Positions 32,598 through 44,645 of a stretch of 64,000 nt of DNA are shown one piece after another. Origin of the DNA: Oscarella lobularis. Taxonomy: Eukaryota; Porifera; Homoscleromorpha; Homosclerophorida; Oscarellidae. Numbering within the stretch: the first letter of the stretch is position 1; every line of letters begins with the position of its first letter. The stretch lies in contig NC_089191.1 in assembly GCF_947507565.1 (NCBI RefSeq), positions 1,860,001-1,924,000 on the forward strand. Direction: 5' to 3'. Under the pieces are notes generated by a model. The model did not search any database, had not been told where the DNA came from, and saw only the letters and a program-made list of their open reading frames with translations. The position numbers and the translations under genes are program-made.

Positions 32598-34099
32598 AAA
32601 GATAAGAATAGAAAGAGGAAATGCGTAGACGTTTACCTCAACTGCTGAGAGACCAACGTTGAGAAAACCCATCATTTTCATAGACTAAATTTATTACGGC
32701 GGTCTTCCCCTCCGGCTGATTTGCGTACTATACATTTCTCCTAGGAAAGAGTATTGATTTTTCACTAAGGGAGAGCAATGTCACGGTGACGTCATCAGCA
32801 CAATTTCAGGACCCTTTTCCCACTGTTTTAAACAAAAGCGCCCACACGACGGCTGGAATAAAAATGATATTTTCACGTGAAAATGTGCGAACACTTGTTC
32901 GTGTTAACATACCCTTATTTAAAAATTCTTCTTTCTGCAGCCTTGACGTCATTCGGGAGCCTAATGGGGGCCCCTAAAAAAGCAAAAAGTTTATTGGCAC
33001 CTGCTCCGTAGCCTCGGTGACACAGTCATTATTATTCTGATGGGCCCGTCTTGGCAACGTTCTTCTGCCATATTTGCTGTGGGCGTCTTCCTGATCATCT
33101 GAACGCACATTAATATGACGATGGGATGCTCTCAACTCAAGGACTGTGAGTGTGAAACTGTAGATAATGTAATTTCGTGCTATAATAAATTAACACTTAC
33201 CACACAAAGATGGCCGCTCTTTCAATGAACCCTTTGACGGAAACGTGATTGGTACACGCTGATTTCTGCTTGATCCGGCAAATGCTGTGCCATCAGATAG
33301 ACCCCCATAAGGTGATATGGAATTCTTCATGAACGTACACTAATAAAATGTTGATTAATTAATATTTTGATTAGGTTGATTGAACGGTGCGATACTCTTT
33401 TCAGAAGCCGGTTATAAAAATTACTTATTTAATTAAATACAAGCGACTGACCGTGTCCCACTTGCACATTAATTATAGCCAATGAAATTCTCTACAACTT
33501 TTAATTAGAGATATAAGCTAAAGCTTGTTGAGCAGCAATTTTATCGGCAAAGCTCCCAATGATTTGGGGATCGTATGAGATTAAAAGAGCGAGGATCCAG
33601 GAAAGGGGCCCCTTTTCCATCTCACCCTCGTTGTCGTCGCTCGTTGAGCTTCTTCGGTCGCATCTGCCGCTGCGTTAGCTAGTGATTCATCGTGGCCCGA
33701 TTATTTGTCGACAAAAGTCATTTGTTCGCGAAGAATCGCTTCGTTCGCGGATTCCATACCGAATTGAAGCTCGTTTGGATCCTAATCGACCTAAAGGACA
33801 GGGAAAACGATTTGCAGCTCTTCAGTGTCCAACGAAATGCCACAAAACGAAGGCGAGTCTGGCGATCGCCTTCGAACGAACCCATGACGTCACATACGAC
33901 ACTTGCTGAAAGGTGACGTCACTAGTAGACTTATTTTTGGATGTTCACGCGCAGTCCCACAACGCAAGCTCTAGGCGAATGAGCAATCGGACCTTTTCAT
34001 AGTGGAATTTATCTGGTAAGCACCTCGTGGGGCCCCTCGTGAGGTTAGCTTCATTATACGGGATCGCTCTCGAGCCACGTGGAGCGACACGTGCCAAGA
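32598..34099. other. 5' flank of KLHL copy 3
   Basis: Non-coding, homologous to the left-arm flank and to 21.84-22.46 kb. Contains GGGGCCCC near 33607 and CRE palindromes at 33885 and 33914. The open frame 32786-32977 has a diverged minus-strand counterpart in the left arm (both start MTSS), but no domain. Confidence 0.5.
33885..33921. promoter_or_regulatory. Two CRE palindromes upstream of KLHL copy 3
   Basis: Exact TGACGTCA at 33885-33892 and 33914-33921, 180-215 bp upstream of the ATG. The second aligns with the octamer at copy 2. Confidence 0.45.
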
Positions 34100-35866
34100 A
34101 TGGATTTCAAAACCTACGAAATGTCCTTTTCTAAGGCGGAACGATCGTCGGAATTGCTGCGATCTGCTCAAATTGATCGTCTGTCCAAGACATTCATCGA
34201 CGTCGTCCTAGTTCTCGACAACGGCGTCGAAATTCCCGCTCATCGACTGGTGCTCGCTTCGGCGAGCGCCTATTTCCGTGCAATGTTTACAATCAATATG
34301 CACGAAAGCTCCAAGGAGCGCATTCACCTTCGCGACGTCGATTCGGCCTCCATGGAGGCCCTCGTCGAGTTCGCGTATACGGGAAAAATTTCAATCACTT
34401 CCGGTAATGACGTCACTCTTTTCTGTACTGCTGATCGTCTGCTGTTTGAGGAGGTCGTCGACTATTGCTGCACGGGGTTGGCTAAGCACGTGAATAAATC
34501 GAATTGTCTTACATGGATGACGTTCGCTTATGAGCACAATTGCGAGAAGTTGCTATCAGTAGCACGTCGACTTGCTGCTGTTCATATCGTCGATTTGGTG
34601 AAGACTGATGAATTTCGACGTCTTTCGCTGGAAATCGTCTCTCAATTATTAGCCTTGGATGAATTGGCTGTGAGTCGAGAGGAAGACGTGTGGGATGTCG
34701 TCATGCAGTGGATTGAATACGACGAGGAAAATCGGAAATCACGTTTTGAAGAACTTTCTAAAGTCGTGCGATTTCCTCTCATTGTAGAACGGGAATTTCT
34801 CCTATCACATCCCGTTGTTTCTGTTAACGAGTCGTATCGCAGTCTCGTTCTTGAGAAGTCAAGTGAACCGCGTCCAACTCGTCGTCTTGGAAACAAAGTT
34901 CTCTTGGCGGTTGGCGGAGTCGTGAGTACCGAGTCGAAAGGCTTCTTCCCAAACGACGTGACTGCAACGAAGACAGTCGAATATTACGATCATCTATCGA
35001 ACGTCTGGAAAGAGCTTCCTTCGTTGAATGAAGCGAGATATAGTCCTGGCGTTGTCACTCTCGACAATAGTGTCTATGCTATTGGAGGCTGGCGCAATCG
35101 TTCCGTAGAGCGATATGATTCGACAGAGGGCTGTTGGATGAGCGATGTTTCCCCCATGCAATTCAATCGAACCGGTAAAGGAGTTGTTGTTTACGAGAAT
35201 CGCATCTATGCAATGGGATCCAATAGAGGCGAGAATGAGTTCACGCTATGCGAACAGTACAATTCGGCGACGAATAGTTGGACATCTCTCCAATCGTTAT
35301 CGAAGCCTGTTCTAGTTGAAGGAACACTCGTATCAAACGATCATATCTATGTTCTCGGTTCTAACCTGATAGGTTTGGTGGGAGAGAACTTGGATGTTTT
35401 CAAGTACGATCCCTTTGCAGATTGTTGGCTAGACGTCCCTTTCTGTTCTCAAGGCTACGACGAGAACGACGACGAGTTCGTGTTTCAATTTCTGTGCGCA
35501 GACCGTAACTGTCTGCATTTACGTCGAGAAATTTTATCGTGGCCCGGTACGAGGCCTTTTGAACATTTAACGCTCGACGTACGTAACGGTCAACTGACTC
35601 GTTATAAGGTTGGGGATTGTCCTCCTTTTCTCGATACCTTACGTCGGTTCTATGACAATGCGTACTGCCTTTATAACGAAAAGGTATATAGCGTCGGTGG
35701 CGTGATGCGGGGCGCTTGTCACGATGCTTCGGATGTGCAAACGTTCTTTTGGTATGATATGAGCACCGAAGTAGCGCAATACGTCGAAGGTCCTCGTCTC
35801 ATGAAGAAGCGCTCGAGGTGTGGAGTGGCGGCAATTGACAGACGACTGACTTTCAATGTGTGCTAA
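34100..35866 (+). CDS. BTB-BACK-Kelch protein (KLHL-type), copy 3
   Basis: A single-exon ORF of 588 codons; the first ATG is at 34100 (the longer frame starts with GTG). It is nearly the same as copy 1 from end to end (both finish TFNVC). A short N-terminal deletion removes the TTRPA segment after MDF. BTB, BACK and kelch blades are intact, so the protein is probably functional. A cullin-3 adaptor role is inferred from the domain set. It is convergent with the NB-ARC gene, as in the left arm. Confidence 0.92.
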   Translation: MDFKTYEMSFSKAERSSELLRSAQIDRLSKTFIDVVLVLDNGVEIPAHRLVLASASAYFRAMFTINMHESSKERIHLRDVDSASMEALVEFAYTGKISITSGNDVTLFCTADRLLFEEVVDYCCTGLAKHVNKSNCLTWMTFAYEHNCEKLLSVARRLAAVHIVDLVKTDEFRRLSLEIVSQLLALDELAVSREEDVWDVVMQWIEYDEENRKSRFEELSKVVRFPLIVEREFLLSHPVVSVNESYRSLVLEKSSEPRPTRRLGNKVLLAVGGVVSTESKGFFPNDVTATKTVEYYDHLSNVWKELPSLNEARYSPGVVTLDNSVYAIGGWRNRSVERYDSTEGCWMSDVSPMQFNRTGKGVVVYENRIYAMGSNRGENEFTLCEQYNSATNSWTSLQSLSKPVLVEGTLVSNDHIYVLGSNLIGLVGENLDVFKYDPFADCWLDVPFCSQGYDENDDEFVFQFLCADRNCLHLRREILSWPGTRPFEHLTLDVRNGQLTRYKVGDCPPFLDTLRRFYDNAYCLYNEKVYSVGGVMRGACHDASDVQTFFWYDMSTEVAQYVEGPRLMKKRSRCGVAAIDRRLTFNVC

Positions 35867-36756
35867 AAAGAAAGAATTCGTTTGTTTGTTGTGCATGCTC
35901 CAATTTGTTTAAGTGCTACTTGATTACTTACGAATTACTGTAAAATTTTGGGTCATTTCCTTTACACATTAGAAAATCATTGCTGCCGCTCTGATTGCAT
36001 TCTCTCACAGATTGTGACGCTTGTAAGAATAAATAATTTTGTTGAGATAGAGCCATACCTTTTATGCGTTAGTGAATGATAAGAGGACAATTCTATTTGA
36101 GATGGGCCACGGCAATTGCAATTCGCGTGGAAACCAGTCGAAACTCTCCCATGCAGTTCAGAAGACAGCAAAGAGCTCGTGCAAGTTGCCTTCTCTTACA
36201 AATGCCGTTGATAGAGCGCAGCGTTCAGCGTCTGTGCACAGTCCAATTTAATTGAACGTGTCTTAATTACACATTACATATTCTCTTTCAGAGAAGAAAT
36301 AAAATTAACCGGTAAGAAAAATAAAACTCACTTATTTTCTCTTCTTGAAAACTTAAACCGCGACCGTTTGCTCTTCATCGCCCCTATGCGCTTGCTTCTT
36401 CACCCCTTCTGAGAGACACTTTGATAACTACTCCCGAGCTGAGATAATCTTCTGTTTCGTCGCACGTATGATTGACATACTCAATTTGGAGAGCAATCCA
36501 AAAGAGAATCCTAAATACAAATTAATATTAGATGATGATTCAAATAATACAAGTTACTTTGATAAAAACATTGCCATGTTATATTGGCGAGAGGCAATGA
36601 GAAGTAATTAAATTAGCAAAGAAAGTGATTCTCAAGCCATTGGTTACACCAAAGCATGTATCTGACAAAGAAATTAATTAAACGTCGCGACAAAAACCTA
36701 GCCTCGATTGTTAACTAAGCGAACGTTTTCTCTACGTTATTTTACACAGTTGCCTT
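35867..36756. other. Intergenic block between KLHL and NB-ARC genes (right arm)
   Basis: Inverted homologue of 8347-9231. A+T-rich, with 3' flanks of convergent genes. No coding exon is supported. Confidence 0.55.
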
Positions 36757-39700
36757 TCATGGAATAGAGTCGCCGCCTTTTCCTAACTCTTGGGCAGACC
36801 ATGACTGTACTCTACTAACTGAAAAAAATTACAGGTACTGTACTGCTGTGCAGAAGAATGCCTACGTAATGACAATGTACTGTCATCTGAAAATAGCCTT
36901 GGATTGTAGTGAAGAAGTGCCGAATTCGTCAAATTGTATGCTTCCTCAATTAACCCCATCTTTTGCAGGCACAGTGCCAGAAGAGCTGACACTGTATTTA
37001 CTCTTCTCAGCAAAAAAGTATAGCGAAAAATTCCGATTTACTTGAAAGAGCTGTAGAGCTAGGTGGCGTTCCAAAGTTTTCGTACATGGATAATCTGTTC
37101 TTTAGTAGAGCTACAGCTTCGTTCCACTTCTCCATCGCAGCATAAACCTTCGACAAATAGAAACAATCTGCAGAAAACAATGAAAAACAAAAAACAAAAA
37201 TTAGAATTCAGCATGAAGTCAATTACCCTTAGCGCTCATTAAAAAAGCATCGTTGTCGCAATCAACAGCAAAATTTTGCAAAACATGTTCAAACTCATGC
37301 AAAGTTTGAACTATTTCGTCACGTTTTCCGAGTTTCATCAGTGACATACAAATGTAAGTAACGTCTAAGAGAAATGATATTCTTTACAAAAGAAACTTTT
37401 TTTAACAAGAAATTACTTCTCACTAGAAACGGTTCCCTTGACTGAGGACAAACCGCAAGGCAAAGCCTCATTTGACTGACAGCCTCGGTGAACTTACCAA
37501 GCAAATACAGACTGTACCCGTACCTCGTATGATCTAAAAAACAAACTCAAAGATGCTAATAATACACTTTCATTAACATACAATTAATTGAAAAAAAGTT
37601 GTCAGCCGATAAACTAGCTTTAACTTCATCCAATCCTTTCTTCAACACTTCGTGTCCAAATTCATATTGGCGTGTCCGTTCGCAGCAGTCAAAAGCCGCC
37701 ACGCGTACTTATCGCAAATCATCAAGCGATTTACGCTAACACTGCCGCAGAACTTAGGATACCTGCCATCTCTTCTAGTGGCGATAAAACTGAGCCAAAG
37801 GCTTTATAAAATTCCAAAAGTTGCTTAAAGTAGTCAAGAGCCTCTTGATACTTGCTCTCATGTAACATGCAGAAAGCAAGGCAAAGAAGTCCTATAGAAA
37901 AAAGTGCCTACAAACTGCCAACAGGCTTTAGAATGCCAGCATTGTACCTGTAAGCTCTACTGCAGGTTCAGAATGCGAAGTCGAAAACGAAACGAAAACT
38001 CCTTTAAGGTGTTGGTACATTTCGACTTTACCACTTTGAAAAAATGCGAATGCCATCTCATAAAACGCTACAGATACAATAAAATTTAGGAATGATATAG
38101 AAACCGAACAGTAGTGTTGCATTACTCGGTCTTAGCACATCTCTATATCGCGTTAACTTAGCCATTTTGCTAAATATATAATCAGCATCCTGACGGGTTG
38201 CATAAAGCGCTGCAGCAACGACTAGACCTGAGGAAATTTGCAAAGTGAAAGCATTGAAAATTATAACACTTGCCATTAGGCATTGAAGCCAGTTCGTCCT
38301 CCGTAAAATCTTCAATGCTTCTCTTTCCGAACGCTTTATAGAAATGTTTCTTGCCTCCAATATGGTCATCTTGAAAGGCAGCTACAGAGCTCAGCAATAT
38401 ATAACCTAAACATAGCCTTGAGAATAAGAACGCTAGGGCAATTTTCAACACCTACACATACAATTACGCAGAATTTCACTTTTTTCTTTTCCCGACACAT
38501 TTGACATCTCGTTGACATTGGCAATTAGCATAGAAGACAACTCCTTCACAATTCCATATTCGCCATTTATAAAGGTAATATCAAGAGCAATACAGATGTG
38601 ACGAGTGTCGCTAGGAAGCATTCGCAGACATATCATACTCTTTACCACCGAAAAGTAATGAGGATGTATTCTACTACGCTCACCGATGTACCTCAACTGG
38701 CAACTGCTCATCAAGCTTACCATCACGTCTCCCACGGTTACGAGCACGTGCTCCAATGCTTCTTTGTTTGCTCTCAATCGTTCGAAAATGCTGCGGTGGA
38801 CGAGATGGTGCAAGTTGTAAACTTCGCTTCCGTCGTTGAATTCGTCTCGCTTTAATAGTGTGTACTTTTTCAAGGCGCTTAGACTTTCGACGAGTCGCAA
38901 AGGCGTCGAGTTGGGATGAATTTTTGAAAGTGCAGCAGAAATCACCTCTTGGGGAATCGATTTAGGAAGCATAACGGAGCAGCACGAAAGAACGGAATAC
39001 GCTGACGGATAATTCTCTTCAATGTCTGATATATCCATCTCCCAAGTGAGGAAAGCGTGACGCCTAGTGTTTAGTGTCTCAATGGCATTGGTGAGAGATT
39101 GTCTGTCGAACAAGCTTACTTCAAGATGTTCAATCTTCAAACGAAGCAAAGAGGTTGGAGTTGTGACACGAGCGCGTCGCAAAACATTTTCTAGGTGCGA
39201 AAGTCGAAAGTAGCGAAGAAAAGTACGTAAATTCAACGAAGCCGCTTCGAGTTGACGCTTCTCTTCGACGAGTTTCTCCCAATAAACTGTAAAAGTGACA
39301 CGGTCGTGACGTTGTACATACGAGGCAGCATGACTAATAGCAATGGGAAGTCCCTCAACAGGTGCCTCTATGGCAATCTTTCGCACAGCATCAAGTTCGG
39401 TGCGAGACAAGTCCTCTTTACTTTTGCCTGATAACCCGATTAGAGCTGAGACAGCAGCTGATTCGTCAAGCGTCTCAAGAACCAGAGCAGTGGAGTTCTT
39501 TCTTTGAAAAACTTCATTTTGTCCTGTCGCTCGAGTTGTAATCAAGACATGACAAGCAACGGAAGATGGGGGAAGAAAATCTGCAATGGTGTCGAGTTCG
39601 TCAGCATTGTCCAACAGAATCAGTAATCGATTGCTCTGCTTGACTCGTTCATAAAACATCGAAAATAACTGCTGAAGAGTTGCTCCGCCTGAAATATCGA

Positions 39701-41569
39701 GGTTGCCTTCACCCCTGGCCTTTTCCAACATAAACTATAACACAACAACGTTTTCATAAAAGCATTGCAATAAAAAATGATTCTCACATATTCGCGCAGA
39801 GAAGCTTCCATTGTCATGTAAGACTTTGCATTGATGCAAACCAAACCACGCCGATAAGCATTTTCTTGGCAGTTGGCATATTGCATAGCAAGATGTGTTT
39901 TTCCAACTCCACCAATTCCACAGATAAACTATACTCGGAAAGTCTAGTAGAAATTCATTTATAAAGAAATTATTACCTGCAACTTGTGAGAGATAGGAGA
40001 CAAGTGACTTTCCCTGGTTCTTCTGCCCCAGAAAAAACGCTCAATTGCATCCAATTCCGAAACACGGCCGTAAAATTGTCGAGCTGTCCGTGGTACATCT
40101 AAAAGACACTGAAGCAAGAAGAAATGCTCCCGAAATAAGCACATACTTGAGGGCATTTTCGTAGTTTGAGCAGAGGTAGCGCTGCTTCGCTTTATTTCGA
40201 GGAGAATAGCGCGAATTTTGCTGAATGTCGCATCACCGTCCTCGTCAGCCATGTGTTTTCTTACGACAGCTAAAGCCTTGTAGCTGTCACCATATCGATC
40301 AAATTCGTCTCCAACTGCCTCTAGCTCGACCAAGGACGAGCCAAGACGAAGACCTAGAGGAAGCCAATACTGGCCAATCTCTTCACAGCAAAACTCGTAG
40401 AGACGCTTCTCAAACTCCACTGAATCTTGGCTTGCATTCGTTACAACGCCTAAATAAACTTTGGTAGAAAAAAAATTGCTTTCTGACAGGTCTAACTTTT
40501 ACTCACGTGAGTCTAAATGCAAATGAGACAGTTTCCTCTTAGCCTTGGCAATATTCCGCAAGTGTTTCCTCTCTTTCTTATTGTCCAATATCCTCCAAAG
40601 CAGACGTTTGCAATCCAGTTTTCCTACAGTACATATCCTGTCAGACAACAGAAACAAGGCCGTAAAAAATCTTGCCTGACTGCGCGGAAGAATGAAGCAT
40701 AGCTCGTGAAACGTCTGTTTCAAATTGTTTTTTCTTAGGCAATGGATGCATCTTCCGTGGACGTCCGACGGCTTTTTGAACGCACAGCTCTTTCGGCTTG
40801 CACCCTTAGATCAGATATACGTTATATTTAAATGAAACTGATAAGTTATGACCTATACCAAAACGTGCTCCATCTGTCCTCTTTGATTCCATACATTGAA
40901 AATGCTTCCAAATAGATCTAAGAATTACTTCTATCTCGTCATTTGGCAGATCATCCAAACGAAAGAAGCCTTAGAATACCGATCAAACTATCAAACTCCA
41001 TTATCGATTCACAGCACGTACTTTTGCGAGAAGACAAGCCCATGATTTCAACATCTGATTGAACATCACTGCAGGGCGTAGCTACAAGAGAAGCCATGCA
41101 CGTAAAGAAACGAGCAGGTTTCAAAGCGTACTGCCTTCGGCGTAACTGAATGGATCACGTGCAATTCCTTTGCACATAGAGTCCAACTCTCCGTCGTTCA
41201 GATCTTCATCAGAAAAAATTCAACACATCATACTAAGAGGAATACAATTATCTGCTTACCTGTGAAACGCAGAAGGTACGTTTCCCAAACGTGAGGATTA
41301 TTCTGACGAAGAGCCGAGCAAAATACGGAGAAGTGCTCCTTTCGACTATCATTGCTCGTAGAAAGCAACTCAAAAAGTGATTTAAGCATGGTGACGGCAT
41401 CTCCCACTCTCTCCTCGCCGTCGTTGACAGGTCGAGAAGAGGCCCCTCTCTCGACTTTTACCCCTCTCCGTCGCAAGTATTCAAGAATGGCTGCCGCTTC
41501 GAGAGGCAGACGCTTTTCGACGACACTGAAGGCCAAGACGTAAATGAGTCGCTGCTCTCTCGTAGACAT
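36757..41569 (-). CDS. CARD-like/Death/NB-ARC/TPR protein, right copy (apparently intact)
   Basis: STAND ATPase of NLR/APAF type, probably a cytosolic signalling hub. Clear exons: CARD-like 41260-41569 (LFELLSTSNDSRKEHFSVFC), Death 40147-40449 (EEIGQYWLPLGLRLG...YKALAVVRKHM), NB-ARC start 39977-40098 (FYGRVSELDAIERFF), Walker A 39788-39928 (GIGGVGKTHLAMQYA), main NB-ARC/winged helix about 38460-39738 (LLILLDNADELD, HVLITTR, EGLPIAI, YNLHHLVHRSIF), then TPR exons down to TGA at 36757. Phases between Death, NB-ARC start and Walker A exons agree (1, 0). TPR repeats have LGKFTEAV and ESKYQEALDYF-type helices. One intron seems to use a GC donor (near 38276). A possible further 5' exon lies at 41.66-41.90 kb. 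CARD and Death in one NB-ARC/TPR chain suggests apoptosis or innate-immune signalling (inference). Confidence 0.8.
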
Positions 41570-41884
41570 CTAAAAAAACGACATTGCCTTGATTTCTACA
41601 ACAAAACAGCCGACTGCCGACACGTAGTCGCAGCAATAAAAATAAATTTAGCATTCCTTCAATCTGCGTGCCATCTACTTTCAGATAGTCGCATGGATCG
41701 AGTGAAAATCGGCGAGAACTTATCGAGTACGGGGTTCTCAAAGCCCGTATTAAACGAGCCAACTTTCGCGGACCATTGCTTTTGCTTCAGTCTTGCAACG
41801 TTACGGCGCTCTTGTGCTGCGTTCAAACGAGTAAGAAGTATGCCAACGCTGTAGCGTCGACGTGCATGTAATCGCATATTTAAA
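41570..41884 (-). other. Conserved 5' region of the right NB-ARC gene
   Basis: Shared with 3.24-3.50 kb of the left arm. On the minus strand it is open (RLKQKQWSAKVGS, NTGFENPVLDKF) up to a splice-like junction before the CARD-like exon. In the left copy the matching K codon is TAG (3372-3374). It may be an upstream coding exon or 5' UTR. Confidence 0.4.
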
Positions 41885-42350
41885 CCGATTCGAAAAGACA
41901 CAGAACATTCCTTTTCAACTCACCTTTACTAAATGCTAGAACGCGCAGAGAAGAATTGGACGTGGAAACGGCGTTAGAAGATCATTGAACGCAGTTTCTT
42001 TGCAAAGCGTGCGAAAGCACGTGGCACGGCTCTTCTGCGAGAAAGCTCGCACATGGGCGCATTGGGCTACGAAAACGAAGCAAATAACGCAGTGTAGGGC
42101 AAAAACAATATCATTACGATCGATTTCTTCATTCTTTCTGGTCGCATTCCTGCGAATTGCACGGCGACGCCAGGAGCGGAAACGCAAACGACGAATCTGT
42201 GTCGTCAATTGCTTCTTCGACGTCTTATGAACCATATACGACCTAGAGGCTGTCGAATGGAGGCCAATTTGCGACACCAATCGGTCAGGAAAGGGGTGAT
42301 GTTTCAACGTCATATCCGGGTTTGGGGTCAGATAGTAAACATTTACTAAG
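41885..42350 (-). repeat. Direct-repeat block D2 with conserved minus-strand ORF
   Basis: The second copy of block D1 (14870-15300), same strand, including the MVHKTSKKQL-type Arg-rich minus-strand frame and the CATATCCGGGTTTGGGG end. It lies just upstream of the right NB-ARC gene, which is also on the minus strand. This leaves open that it is a first exon or promoter module for it. Confidence 0.5.
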
Positions 42351-43636
42351 GTACTGTACTGTGCACAGAGATTGCACTGGACTACTAACTGACAATATTA
42401 CTGAATGCAAAATTATTAAATTAGCGGATAAAACCTTACTTCACTACTCGCTCCTCGTGTTTTTTGGCAAAGTGCAAGTAGAATCCAATTTCAACATCTA
42501 CCGTGTAGTTTTCTTAAACCACTGAATGCACAACGGAAAACCTTTCTCTTTTGGTTGATATGTCAGCTGCTGGCCGTGCAACGGCGATTACTGTGAATGC
42601 ACATTTCAAACGAGCCGGTGGTGGGTGTTGGTGCTAACGTTAACGGAATTGCTCTATCAAGAGTTGATGATTATTCCAGAAAATTACGCCATAGTGTACT
42701 TGCTATGGGATCCTCTACAATTTAATGTTCTAGGAGCACTGCAGAAGAAACTGAAGAGAACGGAATGTTTCACAGTCTCTTTTCATGGTGATTGAGTTTC
42801 CAGAGTTTTAAATTTGATCGTCAAAAGGTAAAAAAAACAGCTTTGCACTACATTCCGAAAACATTTCTTACTTTTACCTTGAAATATCCACGTCGAATGC
42901 TGGCAAATGCGTATCGTTTCACCTTTTGTAACTCTGTTTCTCTAATTATTCGTCAGAGTTTGCAACTTACACGTTAGAAATAAATTTTGCATTTGATTTT
43001 TTGATTTTTGTATTTTATCTACTAGACGTTTGTCATGAATTAAACACTCTGGCAAAACACAATTGTAGAACGTTCACTGAATACATTGTCAATGCGTCGA
43101 GTAAAACAGGGCTTCCATTTTATAGTAAATTTTAATTAACAGTAATTAGGCAATCAGCACGTTCACACGTATTCACGCGCACAGATAACGTTATTGCGAA
43201 CAAAAGAGGGAATGATTTCTTTGAGTAATTTGACAAAAAGCAGGCCAGCGCACAAAGTTATTCAACTTCCTGAAATAACGTGGTAAAAAAGGCAAGATAA
43301 TTGCTTGCAAAAAAGTCTCGGCAAAGCTCACCCTAAAAATTCACTCTGAGGGAAGCTGTCAATTTTTGAACGAATTTGATTCTAGGTTGAAGTTCCTTTT
43401 AGTAGACAGACCTAAATTGGCAGTGCATGGAAATTTTTAACGTCAATTGAAGGTTAATGCTCAGAGCGTGCACAAAGAGAATTTTCAAATGCAATGTATT
43501 TTTGTTCAAAGTTTTTTGTGTCATCATAAGAGGAGTTGACAAGTAAGACCAAAGTTATTTCTCGCATAAGGAACAAATTTCTTTATGATTTCAGGAAGGC
43601 TAAAAAAGGTTTTCAATTACTCTTTAGGTTCATAAT
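42351..43636. other. Intergenic, A+T-rich
   Basis: About 1.3 kb with only short unsupported open frames. No repeat shared within the window. Confidence 0.4.
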
Positions 43637-44449
43637 TTAGTCATACCACTGCATAAAAGCTTCCACACATTGATCCTTTGTTAGATATCCTTGCAATCGG
43701 CCATCACTTGTACATGTTGGGTAAGTGCAAACAATGCGATAGAATGCGCTTTTGAACAAAGGCGGTGCAATCGCTGGAACTCTTTTGTACATTAATTCAC
43801 GTTCTTCTGCCATGTACTCCGGGACAGTCGACCCGTGAGGATTTTCGTCGCACAACGGCATGTCCAGGCTTGTGCAGTTTGTCAGGGAGGCCGTCTCCTT
43901 TACTCTTACTGGTTCAAAAGCCATTTTCTTAAATAGGGCAAACTGCATTTCAAATAAATCTTTATTATTTTCAAATTCCTTTGGGAAAAGGCAGGGGATG
44001 AGTTTCATGAGGTTCTGCAAATGAAAAGATGCCTTGCTGGCAGAGTTTCACATCTAATTGGCTGCTACTATATATACCTTGGATATCGATTCGACCGGGA
44101 CAGCGAGTTTTCTTTTCACAAGGCCGTTTCCGATGCACACTTCATTTGCGCCAACAAAGCAGAGTATGTAGTAGAGGTATTTTTCGCACTCGGTTGAAGT
44201 ATTGTGGCTGTTTTGAAATTCAGTGTAAAGTGTTTTCTGTTGAGCTATTCTCAATGCCTCTCGCTGCGGAATAATGGTGTCATTGCTCAATCCGTACACT
44301 GTGTAGCATAATTCTAATGGAAGTCGAACGCACTTGTCTAAGGGACCCAGATCATAGACTGCGCTAGAGAGAGGCTGATACTTGCTCGCAGAAGCGGCAG
44401 CAACGCCAAATACAAACACGAAGCAAAAAGCAGTCCTCTTCAGTTCCAT
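43637..44449 (-). CDS. Secreted protein with two Frizzled-like Cys-rich regions
   Basis: Exons 44078-44449 and 43637-44014, joined in frame over a 63-bp intron. The signal peptide is MELKRTAFCFVFVFGVAAAS. Region 1 runs from CVRLPLELCYTVYG through CEKYLYYILCFVGANEVC, with the spacing and the L-x-x-I-L-C-F-x(6)-C end typical of Frizzled CRDs. Region 2 repeats the layout: CTSLDMPLCDENP..., FKSAFYRIVCTYPTC, and a last Cys before QW. About 250 residues, no TM segment, so it may act as a secreted Wnt-binding (sFRP-like) or matrix protein; this is inferred from the fold only. The start is the first ATG. A TATA-like GGATATAAGC lies about 40 bp upstream. The CRD assignment is by Cys pattern and needs a profile search. 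Confidence 0.65.
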
Positions 44450-44645
44450 GAAGTCTTGACAATATTGCCGACAAAAAGTTTCTTTCTGCTTATATCCAGT
44501 AGCTGCAAACCAAAAATACCTATTATCATTCTCTGATGTTCACGGAGAAGATCGTTGTTGAAGTGCGAAGAACAAGGGAAACTGTAACACCTTTTACTTT
44601 CTATTATCTCCTCCTCTCTTAACTCAATTTAGGCGTTTTGTAGAG

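Larger units (their letters stand above)
32598..41885. repeat. Right arm of the large inverted duplication
   Basis: Inverted counterpart of 3.23-12.28 kb: KLHL 5' flank, KLHL gene (+), shared intergenic block and NB-ARC/TPR gene (-). Landmark pairs sum to about 45,100 throughout. The outer edge is near 41.88 kb, where the directly repeated block D2 begins. Confidence 0.9.
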
